Source of the DNA: Verrucomicrobiota bacterium
GTDB taxonomy: Bacteria; Verrucomicrobiota; Verrucomicrobiia; Opitutales; UBA953
Reading direction: 5' to 3'
Assembly: GCA_015061905.1 (NCBI GenBank)
Contig: SUVQ01000006.1
Location: 1 to 64,000, forward strand
DNA: 64,000 bases
Made by a program: the position numbers and the translations under genes. Shown here one piece after another: positions 8,901 to 16,301 of the stretch; position 1 is the first letter of the stretch; every line of letters starts with the position of its first letter. The notes under the pieces are model-generated. The model did not search any database and was not told the DNA's origin. It worked only from the letters and a program-made list of their open reading frames with translations.

Positions 8901-9997
8901 ATTTCGAACGCCAGAGAGAGGTCGGTTTTCAAGCCGCCGTTGTAAGTATCCGTGAAAATCCCCTGTGAAACAAATGAAACGTCGTGGAAGAGCTTGCGCG
9001 CGTTCTCTTTCACTTCCGTTGCGTTCCCGACGCCGAGTGACTCGACGTAAACCGGCAGCGTTCCCGCGTTGGGAACGTAGCCCAAGCGCGTCGCCGACGC
9101 GGTGTTTGCCGCCTCGACATCTTTTTCCCACCAGGATTCAAAACGTTCCAAGCCTTCGACCAAAGAAACGCCGTTACGCTGCGCGACAATATTGAAACGC
9201 TGATTCCAATTCGGATTTTTGACAAATTTTTCATCCGTCCCGTCCGGAATATTGATGCGAGCCTTCACGCCTTCGTCCCCAACCCAGTAAGCGAACGATC
9301 CCGTAATCGGGCGAATGGCTTCGTCCGAAGCCGCCGAATATTTCACCAACGGCACACGGCGCACTTTCACTTCCCGTTCGTCGTAAGAGAGCTCGTCTGC
9401 CGCGTCTTTTCCGGAGCCCAAAGTGCCCTTCCCGACAAGCGTAACCAAGTCTAATTTCTTATCGTCGACACGAAAATCCTCCTGCACGAGTTTCAGAATC
9501 GTCGTATTTGATTTTGTTGCCGTTTCTTTGCTTATCGGGCTTTCGTTAGGTGCGTAAACTTCTTTTGAAGAATCGTAATCGGAAACGAGCCAGCCGAGGA
9601 ACGGTTTTTTGTCCGGAGAATAAATACTCCAATCTCGAAGTTTTGTTTTGTCCAGACCTCCGGTCGCCCAAACGCCGGTCCAAAACCGCTTTCCGTTAAA
9701 CGCTTCGCCGCCGGTCGGCAGAGAGTTGTTTTCCGCGCCGCCGAAAATGTCCGCCGTTGCCGTTACGCGTTGGTCGTCGCCCGTCAAAAGCTGAAGTTGC
9801 CCTAAGGCAACGCGCATTCCGCTGATGGCGTTAATTTGCGCCTGCGTTCGCTTGAGTTTGCTCTCCGTCAGCCGCGCTTGCACGTAAACAAACGAAACCA
9901 GGGTTATCGCAATCATCAGCATCAACGCCATCATGACTAACGAAACGACCAACGAGAACCCGCGACGGGAACGTTTTTCAAAAAAATTAGGGCTCAT
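5906..9997 (-). CDS. Giant pseudopilin-headed protein, Verru_Chthon cassette protein A type
   Basis: 1363 residues from ATG 9997. Residues 8-40 look like a type IV pilin/pseudopilin leader: basic stretch SRRGFSL, then about 22 hydrophobic residues, with a possible prepilin peptidase site at G-F. The glutamate usual at mature position 5 is absent. The remaining 1300 residues are Trp/Asn/Gly-rich and extracytoplasmic. Layout and length fit the family known in Verrucomicrobiota as Verru_Chthon cassette protein A, usually found with shorter pseudopilins. Here the downstream genes are two unrelated-looking exported paralogues instead. A role in a secretion or surface-fibre machine is inferred. Confidence 0.7.
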   Translation of the reverse strand: MSPNFFEKRSRRGFSLVVSLVMMALMLMIAITLVSFVYVQARLTESKLKRTQAQINAISGMRVALGQLQLLTGDDQRVTATADIFGGAENNSLPTGGEAFNGKRFWTGVWATGGLDKTKLRDWSIYSPDKKPFLGWLVSDYDSSKEVYAPNESPISKETATKSNTTILKLVQEDFRVDDKKLDLVTLVGKGTLGSGKDAADELSYDEREVKVRRVPLVKYSAASDEAIRPITGSFAYWVGDEGVKARINIPDGTDEKFVKNPNWNQRFNIVAQRNGVSLVEGLERFESWWEKDVEAANTASATRLGYVPNAGTLPVYVESLGVGNATEVKENARKLFHDVSFVSQGIFTDTYNGGLKTDLSLAFEMPWFSEGTWKKGFRDIKQFHGSGEKNNLNLLSKFKVPADEKWWTTQPDDGLGYLYEIATGETSRNGNNNMDYLRGPTWDLVRNYYRLYKREDEQRGFRGLKPRDKDSWIAVGSKPYSYTAGDPSRQFRGTNLGGWFGPKASYSHVSVRHTLKNWKSRGTLLPEYNGQIRKTYSDGNTYDIPFIIPQSMRITPVVRRMVLRSSIIMNQDTAALCFDPIFTIHNPYNVPIEFYGLGGYWTKFYPFQFRLTRTDTDENGKPKNWPGTNKHEMTYNFVDIMGNVAGNIACVARVFAGTDDVNKASNGTIRMEPGEVKVVFPTSTAIMNQAGMDSNMVISVGDFTYEEKGAAAIRLPNINLSQLSSSAGTQEQLNFKIDFGPFENVAATDSRYNDLDQIAFNLYYPIASTGENLETVKGVQRIWRNKGLDMTEISDENFIQLLAFRRYLPMDGGWRNDVASGQQTGGTGVLNAEKTFFAYIDVWNQTSKETPLAGPLVTNPRAWVMDPRAWDANMKERNVALGWKKTINTDSGVSPVQYSSGKGFWGDSVGQGEGQTNIVLFEIPTAPLLSLGQLQHVECSVLDTEPGYVIGNSYPHIGIENLDELFFWPEEGYMRDGVGERVANLHSPQPRADTPFAANMNLFDRYFFSGINFGNADSAQPKDIDAFVEKVFSGSEKDSPFPNKRVSLIRDFGDRKEADVKQDFYDPEKVARNLTFNGAFNINSTSVEAWIAVLSGLQGKMLLLDGKFKEISDTPFARFVSLIGKSLGGFGKVGDNFGDDGNGWRWYVEANEDEIRKLAESMVEQVKRRGPFMSMGDFVNRRLDKGNTGKAGALQAAIDDSKINKNRSGGFGDSGATNPDTKRYPQLFSTDEKTEKKGVPGYVTQGDILSNVGASFSARSDTFTIRAYGDISGITGTPEARAWCEAVVQRVPEFFNPQADENEEMIDSVKFLENYRERQSEGQPRNHVLEKWERNDKLSAVNALFGRRYKIISFRWLSQDEI

Positions 9998-10103
9998 AAA
10001 AAAGAAATACCTGGGGAATGCGCAAATTCTCACAAAAAACACGGAGTTCTTCAAGGAAATTGAAGTTTTCCGAAACGGGAGACTGCGTTCCCGAAAAGAA
10101 AAA

Positions 10104-10130
10104 CCGCTCCCCACCTAAGGTGAGGAGCGG
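10104..10130 (-). terminator. GC-rich hairpin followed by T-run on the minus strand
   Basis: Stem CCGCTCC...GGAGCGG, followed on the minus strand by TTTTTCTTTT. It lies between recO (ending 10263) and the giant gene at 9997. It may terminate the recJ-recO transcript or act as a leader hairpin for the giant gene. The 9998-10262 gap holds no gene. It also contains ACTAACTTAA at 10147-10156, shared with the leader region at 49680. Confidence 0.6.
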
Positions 10131-10262
10131 CGTGTCTCTTATCTCTACTAACTTAACTCTAACTTCTCTATTCCCCGGCTACACTCTCGTGCTCCGGGAA
10201 AAATTCAAAACTAAGGGAACATTACGAGATGCCGTTTTCAAAAGCAACAAAATTCGTATTTT

Positions 10263-10862
10263 TTAAGAAATAAAAAAATCATTTTCCCGGGAAAGCCAAT
10301 ATTCGAGGCGTGAAATGACGCGCTCGGACTCCGGCGCGGGAACGTCCAGAGCTTCCAGCGGCGTGCGCAAAATCCGCGCCACGCAGGTTTTATCGTCAAA
10401 AGGCAAACTCTCAAACCAATCTTCGCGAACCGGCAATCCGCATTCTCTTGCCAAAAGCCACAGCGACTTGAAATAAGTGGCGTCTTTGCGGGGCTTGTCC
10501 GAAAAAGCTGAAATGGCGTTTCGGCAAAGCGCGTAAACGGAGGCGCGCGCGTCCGGCGGGAACGCGTTGCGGGCGAGCACCGTTGCAAAACGGCTCGCGT
10601 AAACCAGCCCGGAATAATTTCCGGAAATTCCCGTGTGGCGCGCCGTCAGCGTATATTCTTTTGCGAAGCGGGGACCTTCGGAGCCGGCTTTTGCGCGCTC
10701 CAATGTCAGCTCCGCTTCGTCAAACAAATCCGGCACAATCGTTCCCGTTTTTTTAGTAGATTGCCGAATGAGGCAGGATAAAACTCCTTCTTCCTCCGAA
10801 AGTGTCGTTATCAGCCAAAATTTTTCACCGTGAACGGCGCGCCCGAGAATGAAAGCTCTCAT
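10263..10862 (-). CDS. recO: DNA repair protein RecO-like
   Basis: 199 residues. The first 75 resemble the OB-fold domain of RecO (opening strands with E-x-x-G-x-L-S and basic patches). The helical remainder has the RecO-like pattern around GLVYASRFATVLARN. RecO helps RecR load RecA on SSB-coated single strands. It is shorter than the usual 230-250 residues and lacks the C-terminal Cys zinc motif of some homologues. It follows recJ by 17 bases on the same strand, a sensible RecF-pathway pairing that strengthens the call. Confidence 0.6.
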   Translation of the reverse strand: MRAFILGRAVHGEKFWLITTLSEEEGVLSCLIRQSTKKTGTIVPDLFDEAELTLERAKAGSEGPRFAKEYTLTARHTGISGNYSGLVYASRFATVLARNAFPPDARASVYALCRNAISAFSDKPRKDATYFKSLWLLARECGLPVREDWFESLPFDDKTCVARILRTPLEALDVPAPESERVISRLEYWLSRENDFFIS

Positions 10863-10879
10863 GGAAACGTTTCCTTAGA

Positions 10880-12604
10880 TTAAGCCTGCGAGGGACGCCA
10901 CGCGATGAGTTCCGCCTGCTGATATTTCCGCCCGTTGTAATTATTCCACGAAAGCCGAACCGCCAAATCCGCTTGCGTTCCCGCCGCGGGAACGCCTTCC
11001 GGCTTATGCCACGCGACGACTCCGAGCCGCGAAAAATTCGGTAACAGAATTTGGAAACGAAAATTATTTTCTCCGAATGCAATTGCACCCTGCGGCATAA
11101 TCACGTTTCGAATACCGAAAATCGGTTCCGGATTCCCTTCCCCGAAAGGCGAAAGCTGTGCAATCTGATCAAACAGTTCCGCCGTAATTTCCGACGGCGA
11201 AAGCCATGCGGCAATTTCGAGTTCGCGCTCGTTGGCGGAGTCTGCTCCGTTCTTCATCAAGGCTTCTCCGACGGCACGGTCGAGGTATTCGCGAAATTCA
11301 TCTACGTTCCCGATGTCTACGGAAATTCCCACCGCCATCGGATGCCCGCCCCACGAATCCAGCTTGTCGCCATACGGACGCAACACATCAATGAGATTCA
11401 CGCCGGGAACGCCGCGACCCGAACCTTTCGCCAAATTGCCTTCGATACCGAGCACGACACAAGGTTTGTTAAAATGCCTGGAAAGTTTGCCCGCGACGAT
11501 GCCGACCACGCCCGGATGCCACTCTCCGCACGCCACCAGCGCGTGGCGCGTTCCCGCCTGCGGCTCAAGCTGAGCTAAGGCTTCGTCAAAAATTCCGCGC
11601 TCGATTTCCTGACGGTCCCGATTCATTTCGGAAAGTTCGCGGGCGAGATCCGCGCAACGATTTTCGTTTTCGCAAAGAAACATTTCCACGGGCAACGAAG
11701 CATCTGCCAAGCGACCGCTCGCATTAATGCGCGGTCCGATTCGGTGCGAAACATCGACCGGCAAAATATCCGCCGTGTCTGCAATATTGCTTGCGGAAAT
11801 TAAGGCTCGCAGCCCTTTTCGCTTGGTGTTTTTCATTTGGCGCAGACCAAACCAAACCATCGTGCGGTTTTCCGCAACCAGCGGAGAAATGTCCGTAATC
11901 GTGCCCAGTGCCACCAAATCAAGATATTCGCGCAAAATAATATCGAACGATCGCGGATCCCGGCGCGTCCGCATGATTTTGAGCACGCCGTGCAAGACCT
12001 TGAACATTAGTCCCGCCGTGCACATGGGAGAAAAATCCGGTGCGGCGGCAAACGCGGAATTCGGATTCACAAAAATCGCGTCCGGAGCTTCCGCCGTTTT
12101 ACTGCGATGATGGTCGACAATGACCACGTCGATTCCGCGGGAACGCAAAAGCGCCACCTGCTCGTTGGCATTCGTTCCGCAATCCAAAGCAAAAAACAAA
12201 GAGGGGCGATCCCGCGCAAGAACGCGCTCCACAATCGCGGAACTCAGACCGTAGCCCTCTTCGCTCCGTCGCGGAACAAAATAATGCGGTCGCAAGCCGA
12301 AGCGACGCAAGAAGCAAACCAAAAGCGTTACCGCCGTTACGCCGTCCACGTCATAATCGCCGACAATCGAAATCATTTCCCGATTGTCGATTGCCCGCAT
12401 GATACGCTCTGCGGCGGCTTCAAGATTCGGAATCAAAAACGGATCCGTAACATGGGAAAGCTTCGGCGAGAGGAATTTTTCCGCCTCCTCCACGCTCTCG
12501 TAGCCCATTTTTACAAGAATCGACGCAATCGAAGGAAGCAACGCCAGAGCCTCCTCCAATTCGCGCGCAAGGCACGCGTCCGATTCTGTATGTATCCATT
12601 TCAT
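10880..12604 (-). CDS. recJ: Single-stranded-DNA-specific 5'-3' exonuclease RecJ
   Basis: 574 residues, normal length for RecJ. DHH-family motifs are clear: DYDVDG near residue 83, an ALDCG motif, and VIVDHHRS near residue 160. A DHHA1 region with GGHPMAVG and a C-terminal OB-like domain follow. RecJ degrades 5' single-stranded ends in recombination and mismatch repair. recO follows on the same strand. Within the gene at 10978-10995 two CGGGAACG copies form an inverted pair three bases apart, encoding V-P-A-A-G-T. Confidence 0.93.
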   Translation of the reverse strand: MKWIHTESDACLARELEEALALLPSIASILVKMGYESVEEAEKFLSPKLSHVTDPFLIPNLEAAAERIMRAIDNREMISIVGDYDVDGVTAVTLLVCFLRRFGLRPHYFVPRRSEEGYGLSSAIVERVLARDRPSLFFALDCGTNANEQVALLRSRGIDVVIVDHHRSKTAEAPDAIFVNPNSAFAAAPDFSPMCTAGLMFKVLHGVLKIMRTRRDPRSFDIILREYLDLVALGTITDISPLVAENRTMVWFGLRQMKNTKRKGLRALISASNIADTADILPVDVSHRIGPRINASGRLADASLPVEMFLCENENRCADLARELSEMNRDRQEIERGIFDEALAQLEPQAGTRHALVACGEWHPGVVGIVAGKLSRHFNKPCVVLGIEGNLAKGSGRGVPGVNLIDVLRPYGDKLDSWGGHPMAVGISVDIGNVDEFREYLDRAVGEALMKNGADSANERELEIAAWLSPSEITAELFDQIAQLSPFGEGNPEPIFGIRNVIMPQGAIAFGENNFRFQILLPNFSRLGVVAWHKPEGVPAAGTQADLAVRLSWNNYNGRKYQQAELIAWRPSQA

Positions 12605-12673
12605 GTAAAAAAGAGCGCGGATTTTACAGGCTTCGACACGGGAAACGCAAGCGCGGGAACGTGAAAAAACATC

Positions 12674-12702
12674 TTGCGTTTAGGTTTTTGCACAACAATA
12701 AT
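12674..12702 (+). promoter_or_regulatory. Candidate promoter of the PerR/Fur-like gene
   Basis: TTGCGT at 12674-12679, 17-bp spacer, AATAAT at 12697-12702 (five of six to consensus), 32 bp before the start codon. A palindrome AATGA-AA-TCATT at 12700-12711 overlaps the -10 box and could be the regulator's own operator, giving negative autoregulation as is usual for Fur-family genes. Confidence 0.4.
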
Positions 12703-12734
12703 GAAATCATTCCAAATAAAATCGCGATTTCACT

Positions 12735-13175
12735 ATGCATTCCTTTGATCCGGATTCTATTCTTATTTCCCACGGGATTCGTCCGTCGCGCCAGCGCCGC
12801 GCGATTTTAAAATACATCGCCGAACATCCGTCCCACCCGACTGCCGAAGACGTTTATCAGGCTCTTTACAAGACGATAAAAACGCTTTCCCGCACAACGG
12901 TTTACAATACACTTCGGCTTTTTTGCTCCAAAGGCGCGGCGCAAATGGTAACGCTTGAGGAAAACGAAATGCGCTTTGACGCCGCCACGCATCCGCACGG
13001 ACACTTTAAATGCACGGAGTGCGGGAAAATTTTTGATTTCCCCTACGACACGATGTTTGACGATGCTTCCGGAAAACTTCCGGAAGGTTTCCGCCTTGAG
13101 GAAACCCAGCTCTACGTTCGCGGAATTTGCAAAGAATGCAACGAAGCGAAATCCGGAATGAGTGCTTGCGCATAA
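12735..13175 (+). CDS. Fur-family transcriptional regulator, PerR-like
   Basis: 146 residues. The winged helix lies at about 10-80 (PTAEDVYQAL, SRTTVYNTL). The dimerisation domain has a metal site: RFD at 80-82, H86, H88, H90, and the Cys4 zinc pair C93-x2-C96 and C132-x2-C135. The Asp at 82 and the Asp in KIFDF (101) sit where PerR binds its regulatory metal, so peroxide sensing is somewhat more likely than iron sensing. That is inference from motif positions. It diverges from recJ. Confidence 0.88.
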   Translation: MHSFDPDSILISHGIRPSRQRRAILKYIAEHPSHPTAEDVYQALYKTIKTLSRTTVYNTLRLFCSKGAAQMVTLEENEMRFDAATHPHGHFKCTECGKIFDFPYDTMFDDASGKLPEGFRLEETQLYVRGICKECNEAKSGMSACA

Positions 13176-13202
13176 GGCACACGTTCCCGCGCCGCAAAAA
13201 AA

Positions 13203-13228
13203 AACGCGTCCGTCTCCGGGCGCGTTTT
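13203..13228 (+). terminator. Bidirectional terminator hairpin between convergent genes
   Basis: AACGCG...CGCGTT stem with additional inner G-C pairs, preceded by a run of A and followed by a run of T. It lies between the PerR-like gene (ends 13175) and the minus-strand gene ending at 13249, so it can serve both. Confidence 0.75.
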
Positions 13229-13248
13229 TTGTGCGAAAAGCCGTGTGA

Positions 13249-13764
13249 TTACTTAGCTCCGAGAGCAGCGATATTCGGCGATTTTTCAACGCCTTCGACT
13301 TTCGTTCCCGGCGCTGTCGTTACGTTAAAGGAAATTCCGTGTTTCGTGAAATTCAGGTTGAATTTGCGGACAATTTGATTCACGCCCGGAGCGACGACAT
13401 TTTTGCGTTCCCGCAGGGCATCGATTAGCGCATCAATTTGCTCCGGAGAAGCATCGGGCAACGCGAGAAGTTTTTCCCGCGCTGCGGCGACGGCGGCATC
13501 GCCTTCCGTGATGGCGTTCCAAAGCAAAATCGCCACATTCATCGCGCCGCGAATCGCCGTGTGATTTCCGCCCGCCTGCGCAATCACGGGACGGGAAAAT
13601 TCGATAATCATGTTCGCGATATTCGGGCGATTCGGATCTCCCGCCGCCGCCGGGATCGGTTCCGCCTGCTCATTCAGGAGCACTTCGTAGTGGTAGCCGA
13701 CTTCGCGGATTTTGCTGGAGCCGAACGCACCGACTGTTTTTTTTCGGTTGAAAGATGTAGCCAT
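13249..13764 (-). CDS. Conserved-looking hypothetical protein
   Basis: 171 residues, no signal peptide or membrane segment, mixed alpha/beta composition. The N-terminus is basic (SFNRKKTVGAFGSSKIRE), the centre is Ala-rich and helical (residues about 60-115), and the end is strand-rich. I do not recognise a family. It is transcribed towards the PerR-like gene, with which it shares a terminator, and lies 59 bp from the HIT gene start region upstream. Codon use and CGGGAACG content match the neighbours, so it looks native. Confidence 0.65.
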   Translation of the reverse strand: MATSFNRKKTVGAFGSSKIREVGYHYEVLLNEQAEPIPAAAGDPNRPNIANMIIEFSRPVIAQAGGNHTAIRGAMNVAILLWNAITEGDAAVAAAREKLLALPDASPEQIDALIDALRERKNVVAPGVNQIVRKFNLNFTKHGISFNVTTAPGTKVEGVEKSPNIAALGAK

Positions 13765-13822
13765 TTTTTTGTTTTTCTAAAATTAAAAATTATTTTCTAA
13801 AAATCACACGAAATTAAAAAAA

Positions 13823-14161
13823 TCAACCCGGAGGCCACGCGAGTTTGCGCCCGCCGATGAGGTGAACGTGCAAGTGCGGGACGGTTTCTCCGGCATCGGG
13901 ACCGGAATTGATTACCGTGCGGAAACCGCCGCTGAGACCGCGCTCGGCGGCGATTTTTCCGGCGACCGTCAAAAGATGCCCCAGCGTTCCCGCGTCGGAA
14001 TCCATAGCAGCCGAAAGCCGCGAAATTACGCGCTTGGGAATAACGAGAATATGCGTCGGAGCCTGCGGGTTAATGTCTTCAATCGCAAAGCAGATTTCAT
14101 CCTCGTAAACCATTTTTGAGGGGATTTCGCGATCGGCGATTTTTTGAAAAAGCGTTTTCAT
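13823..14161 (-). CDS. HIT-family (histidine triad) nucleotide hydrolase
   Basis: 112 residues, the typical length of Hint/HinT proteins. The histidine triad H96-L-H98-V-H100 is present, with H61 upstream, in the context VPHLHVHLIGGR. Hint enzymes hydrolyse adenosine phosphoramidates such as lysyl-AMP. The gene follows the DUF192 gene on the minus strand with a 48-bp gap. Confidence 0.92.
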   Translation of the reverse strand: MKTLFQKIADREIPSKMVYEDEICFAIEDINPQAPTHILVIPKRVISRLSAAMDSDAGTLGHLLTVAGKIAAERGLSGGFRTVINSGPDAGETVPHLHVHLIGGRKLAWPPG

Positions 14162-14209
14162 GAAAGTGTTTGATGCTGATTTTTTTGCCGAAGAAGGTAA
14201 AGAGGAAAT

Positions 14210-14785
14210 TTAATTTTCGGAAGAAATTTCAAATTTTTCCGGCGAAAATCCTCGCTCGGCGACAAAAGGCGCGAGTGCTTCGGGGGAAAACGACGTTCCC
14301 GCGCAGATTGCATTGCGCTCAAACCAGCCTTCCGGCATCTCGAGCACGAATTTTACCTGATCCGATTTTGAAGAAGTTACGGAAAAATCGTTGGCGCGCA
14401 TTTCCTTTTTCTCAAGCAATTTCCCGCTTGAATCGAAAAAGCCGATAGACAAATTTATCGGAACGCCGCGCATCCAAAATCCGCGCGAATCCGCGTCCGG
14501 ATAAACGAAAAGCATGCCCGAATTTTCCGCCAAGCCCCGACAGCCCGTCAAGCCCTGCTGACGTTCCATTTCCGTAAGTGCCAAGCGAACAAAAATCGTT
14601 GCGTTCCCGAGTTTTAGCGGAAACGCCGCATCAAAACTTTTGCGTTCCCGCAAGATTCCGGGAACGTCGCCGCATTTTTTTTCGCCGGCAAAAAACACGC
14701 ACGCGCCGAAACCGAACAACACGAGAATCGCCGATGCGCCAAGCAGAAGTGCCGCGCGCCCCGATATTTTTTTGAAAAAAAACAT
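14210..14785 (-). CDS. DUF192 family exported protein
   Basis: 191 residues with an N-terminal hydrophobic segment (about 10-32) that anchors or exports it. The DUF192 core covers about residues 55-165: a Q-G-L-T-G-C start, GMLFVYPDADSRGFWM, and INLSIGFFDSSGKL. DUF192 proteins are small beta-barrels of unknown function, usually exported. The gene lies 18 bp after the histidine kinase stop on the same strand. Confidence 0.85.
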   Translation of the reverse strand: MFFFKKISGRAALLLGASAILVLFGFGACVFFAGEKKCGDVPGILRERKSFDAAFPLKLGNATIFVRLALTEMERQQGLTGCRGLAENSGMLFVYPDADSRGFWMRGVPINLSIGFFDSSGKLLEKKEMRANDFSVTSSKSDQVKFVLEMPEGWFERNAICAGTSFSPEALAPFVAERGFSPEKFEISSEN

Positions 14786-14803
14786 TTTGCTTACAGGTTT
14801 CGT

Positions 14804-16003
14804 TTACTTTGTCGGCGGAAGCATGCGCGCGCGCGCTCCCGGTTTGGGGAATTGCAGCGTAACCGTCGTTCCCGTGCCCGGCGTGCTGTCGATTCCGACC
14901 TGCCCTCCGTGTTCCCGCATAATGCGCATGACAATCATCATGCCAAGCCCGTGTCCGTTGTTTTTTGTCGTAAAAAACGGTTCGTAGATTTTGGAAATGT
15001 CATCCCGATTGATACCGCAACCGGAATCTTTGACGCGGAGATAAACAAATTCCTCGTCGCAATTGAGCTCAATCGCGATGGAGCCGCCGTCCTGCATCGC
15101 CTCCATCGCATTTTTCGTCACGTTAAACACCAGTTGCTTCAGCTGAGATTCGTCGCCGAGGACAACGGGAAGCTCTTTGCTCGCCTGAATCATCGAACAA
15201 CGGATATTCCGGTTTTCGAGTTCCACTTTTTGAACGCCGAGCACGTCGATAACGATTTCCACCAGATTCGTTTTTACCAAATCCGGTTTTTGCGGACGAA
15301 TCGCGCCGAGAAAATTTTTCAAAATATCATCGAGGCGGGAAATTTCCTCCAAGCAAATGGCGACAGAGTTTTTCAACGATTTCGTGCTTTCTGCGGGAAC
15401 GTCAAGCTTGGCGAGTTTTCTCCGAATCAGCTCCAAGTGAATTTTCATCGAATTGAGCGGATTCCCGATTTCATGCGCCACGCTGGCGGCGAGCGTGAAA
15501 ATCGAATTCACGCGTTCGCTCTCAATCATTTCCTCGGTGGATTCCCGATCCGCCGTAATGTCGCGCAAAATAACGACGAAACGCGCCGGCTCCGTGCTTT
15601 GGAGCGAAATCCGGCTCAGTTGTAATCTGAGCCAACGATGCTCCGGATAAAAAATTTCCGCATCGCGGGCAATGTTCGGAGCCAAATTGTCCTCACCGAA
15701 AAAATCGAGCGTGCGCGCTAAGTCCGGAACCAATTTCCACAAAATCGCGTTCCCGGTTTCGTTCCCGCGAAGCCCGACCATACGCATTCCGGCACGGTTT
15801 GCGTATTCGATCGTTCCCGTTGAGTCGATGACGAGAATGCCTTCGTCAATCGTATCGAAAAGCATTTCAAAAAGTCCGCGTTCCCGCGCAAGCCTTTGCA
15901 CCAGGATTGTCAGATTCGCGGAGTCCAAATCGTCGAGCCGCCCTAAAATGCGCTCGATAGAGGAAACCCGACGCCCCGCGCCGCTACTTTTTTTTGCCGC
16001 CAT
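14804..16003 (-). CDS. Soluble PAS-domain sensor histidine kinase
   Basis: 399 residues, no membrane segment. PAS domain at about 45-150, then the HisKA H-box at 172-190 (ASVAHEIGNPLNSMKIHLEL, phospho-His 177). The HATPase domain at about 280-390 has N-box KNAMEAM and G-boxes. This is the NtrB/AtoS layout of kinases that partner sigma-54 activators. No response regulator is adjacent; the only one in the window is the NtrC-type gene at 38816, a possible but unproven partner. The start region faces a palindromic repeat element shared with 56190-56412. Confidence 0.9.
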   Translation of the reverse strand: MAAKKSSGAGRRVSSIERILGRLDDLDSANLTILVQRLARERGLFEMLFDTIDEGILVIDSTGTIEYANRAGMRMVGLRGNETGNAILWKLVPDLARTLDFFGEDNLAPNIARDAEIFYPEHRWLRLQLSRISLQSTEPARFVVILRDITADRESTEEMIESERVNSIFTLAASVAHEIGNPLNSMKIHLELIRRKLAKLDVPAESTKSLKNSVAICLEEISRLDDILKNFLGAIRPQKPDLVKTNLVEIVIDVLGVQKVELENRNIRCSMIQASKELPVVLGDESQLKQLVFNVTKNAMEAMQDGGSIAIELNCDEEFVYLRVKDSGCGINRDDISKIYEPFFTTKNNGHGLGMMIVMRIMREHGGQVGIDSTPGTGTTVTLQFPKPGARARMLPPTK

Positions 16004-16040
16004 AATGAGTTCAAGACTATGTGCGTTCCCGCCCTCTCCC

Positions 16041-16238
16041 GCAAGCAGAAGCTTGCTTCGGCAAAAGTTTAAAAGCTAAGATGCTGAAAAGTTTTGTCGG
16101 CTTTGCCGAAAGTTTTACTTTTATAAAAATAAAAAAGAACTCTCTTCCTTGCTTCGTTTGCCAAACAACTAAACTTCCAAGCGCCTAAGCTTTCTCAGCT
16201 CTTGCCGCTCGCGAAACGAGCAACAAATTTCAATTTGC
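16041..16238. repeat. Palindromic intergenic element, copy A
   Basis: A core at 16096-16178 matches 56257-56338 closely, including GTCGGCTT-GCCGA and TTTTACTTTTATAAAA. It is flanked by imperfect inverted arms (16059-16095 against 16171-16207). Small hairpins cap both ends: GCAAGC-AGAA-GCTTGC at 16041 and GCTCG-CGAAA-CGAGC near 16206. The element fills the gap between two divergent genes. The A/T-rich TATAAA in the core could act as a promoter in either direction. Confidence 0.75.
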
Positions 16239-16301
16239 GGGAACGCTGATAATTTGCCATTGTTTTATGCCATTTTATTCACTCATTTCCTTACAGCACG
16301 C

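Noticed and set aside
10104-10130. Hairpin as a riboswitch
   Set aside because: A single stem with U-run and no aptamer-like multi-helix structure; terminator is sufficient.
16041-16238. Palindromic element as an insertion sequence or MITE with target duplication
   Set aside because: No transposase, no clear flanking target duplication, and copies A and B share only the core while the ends differ.
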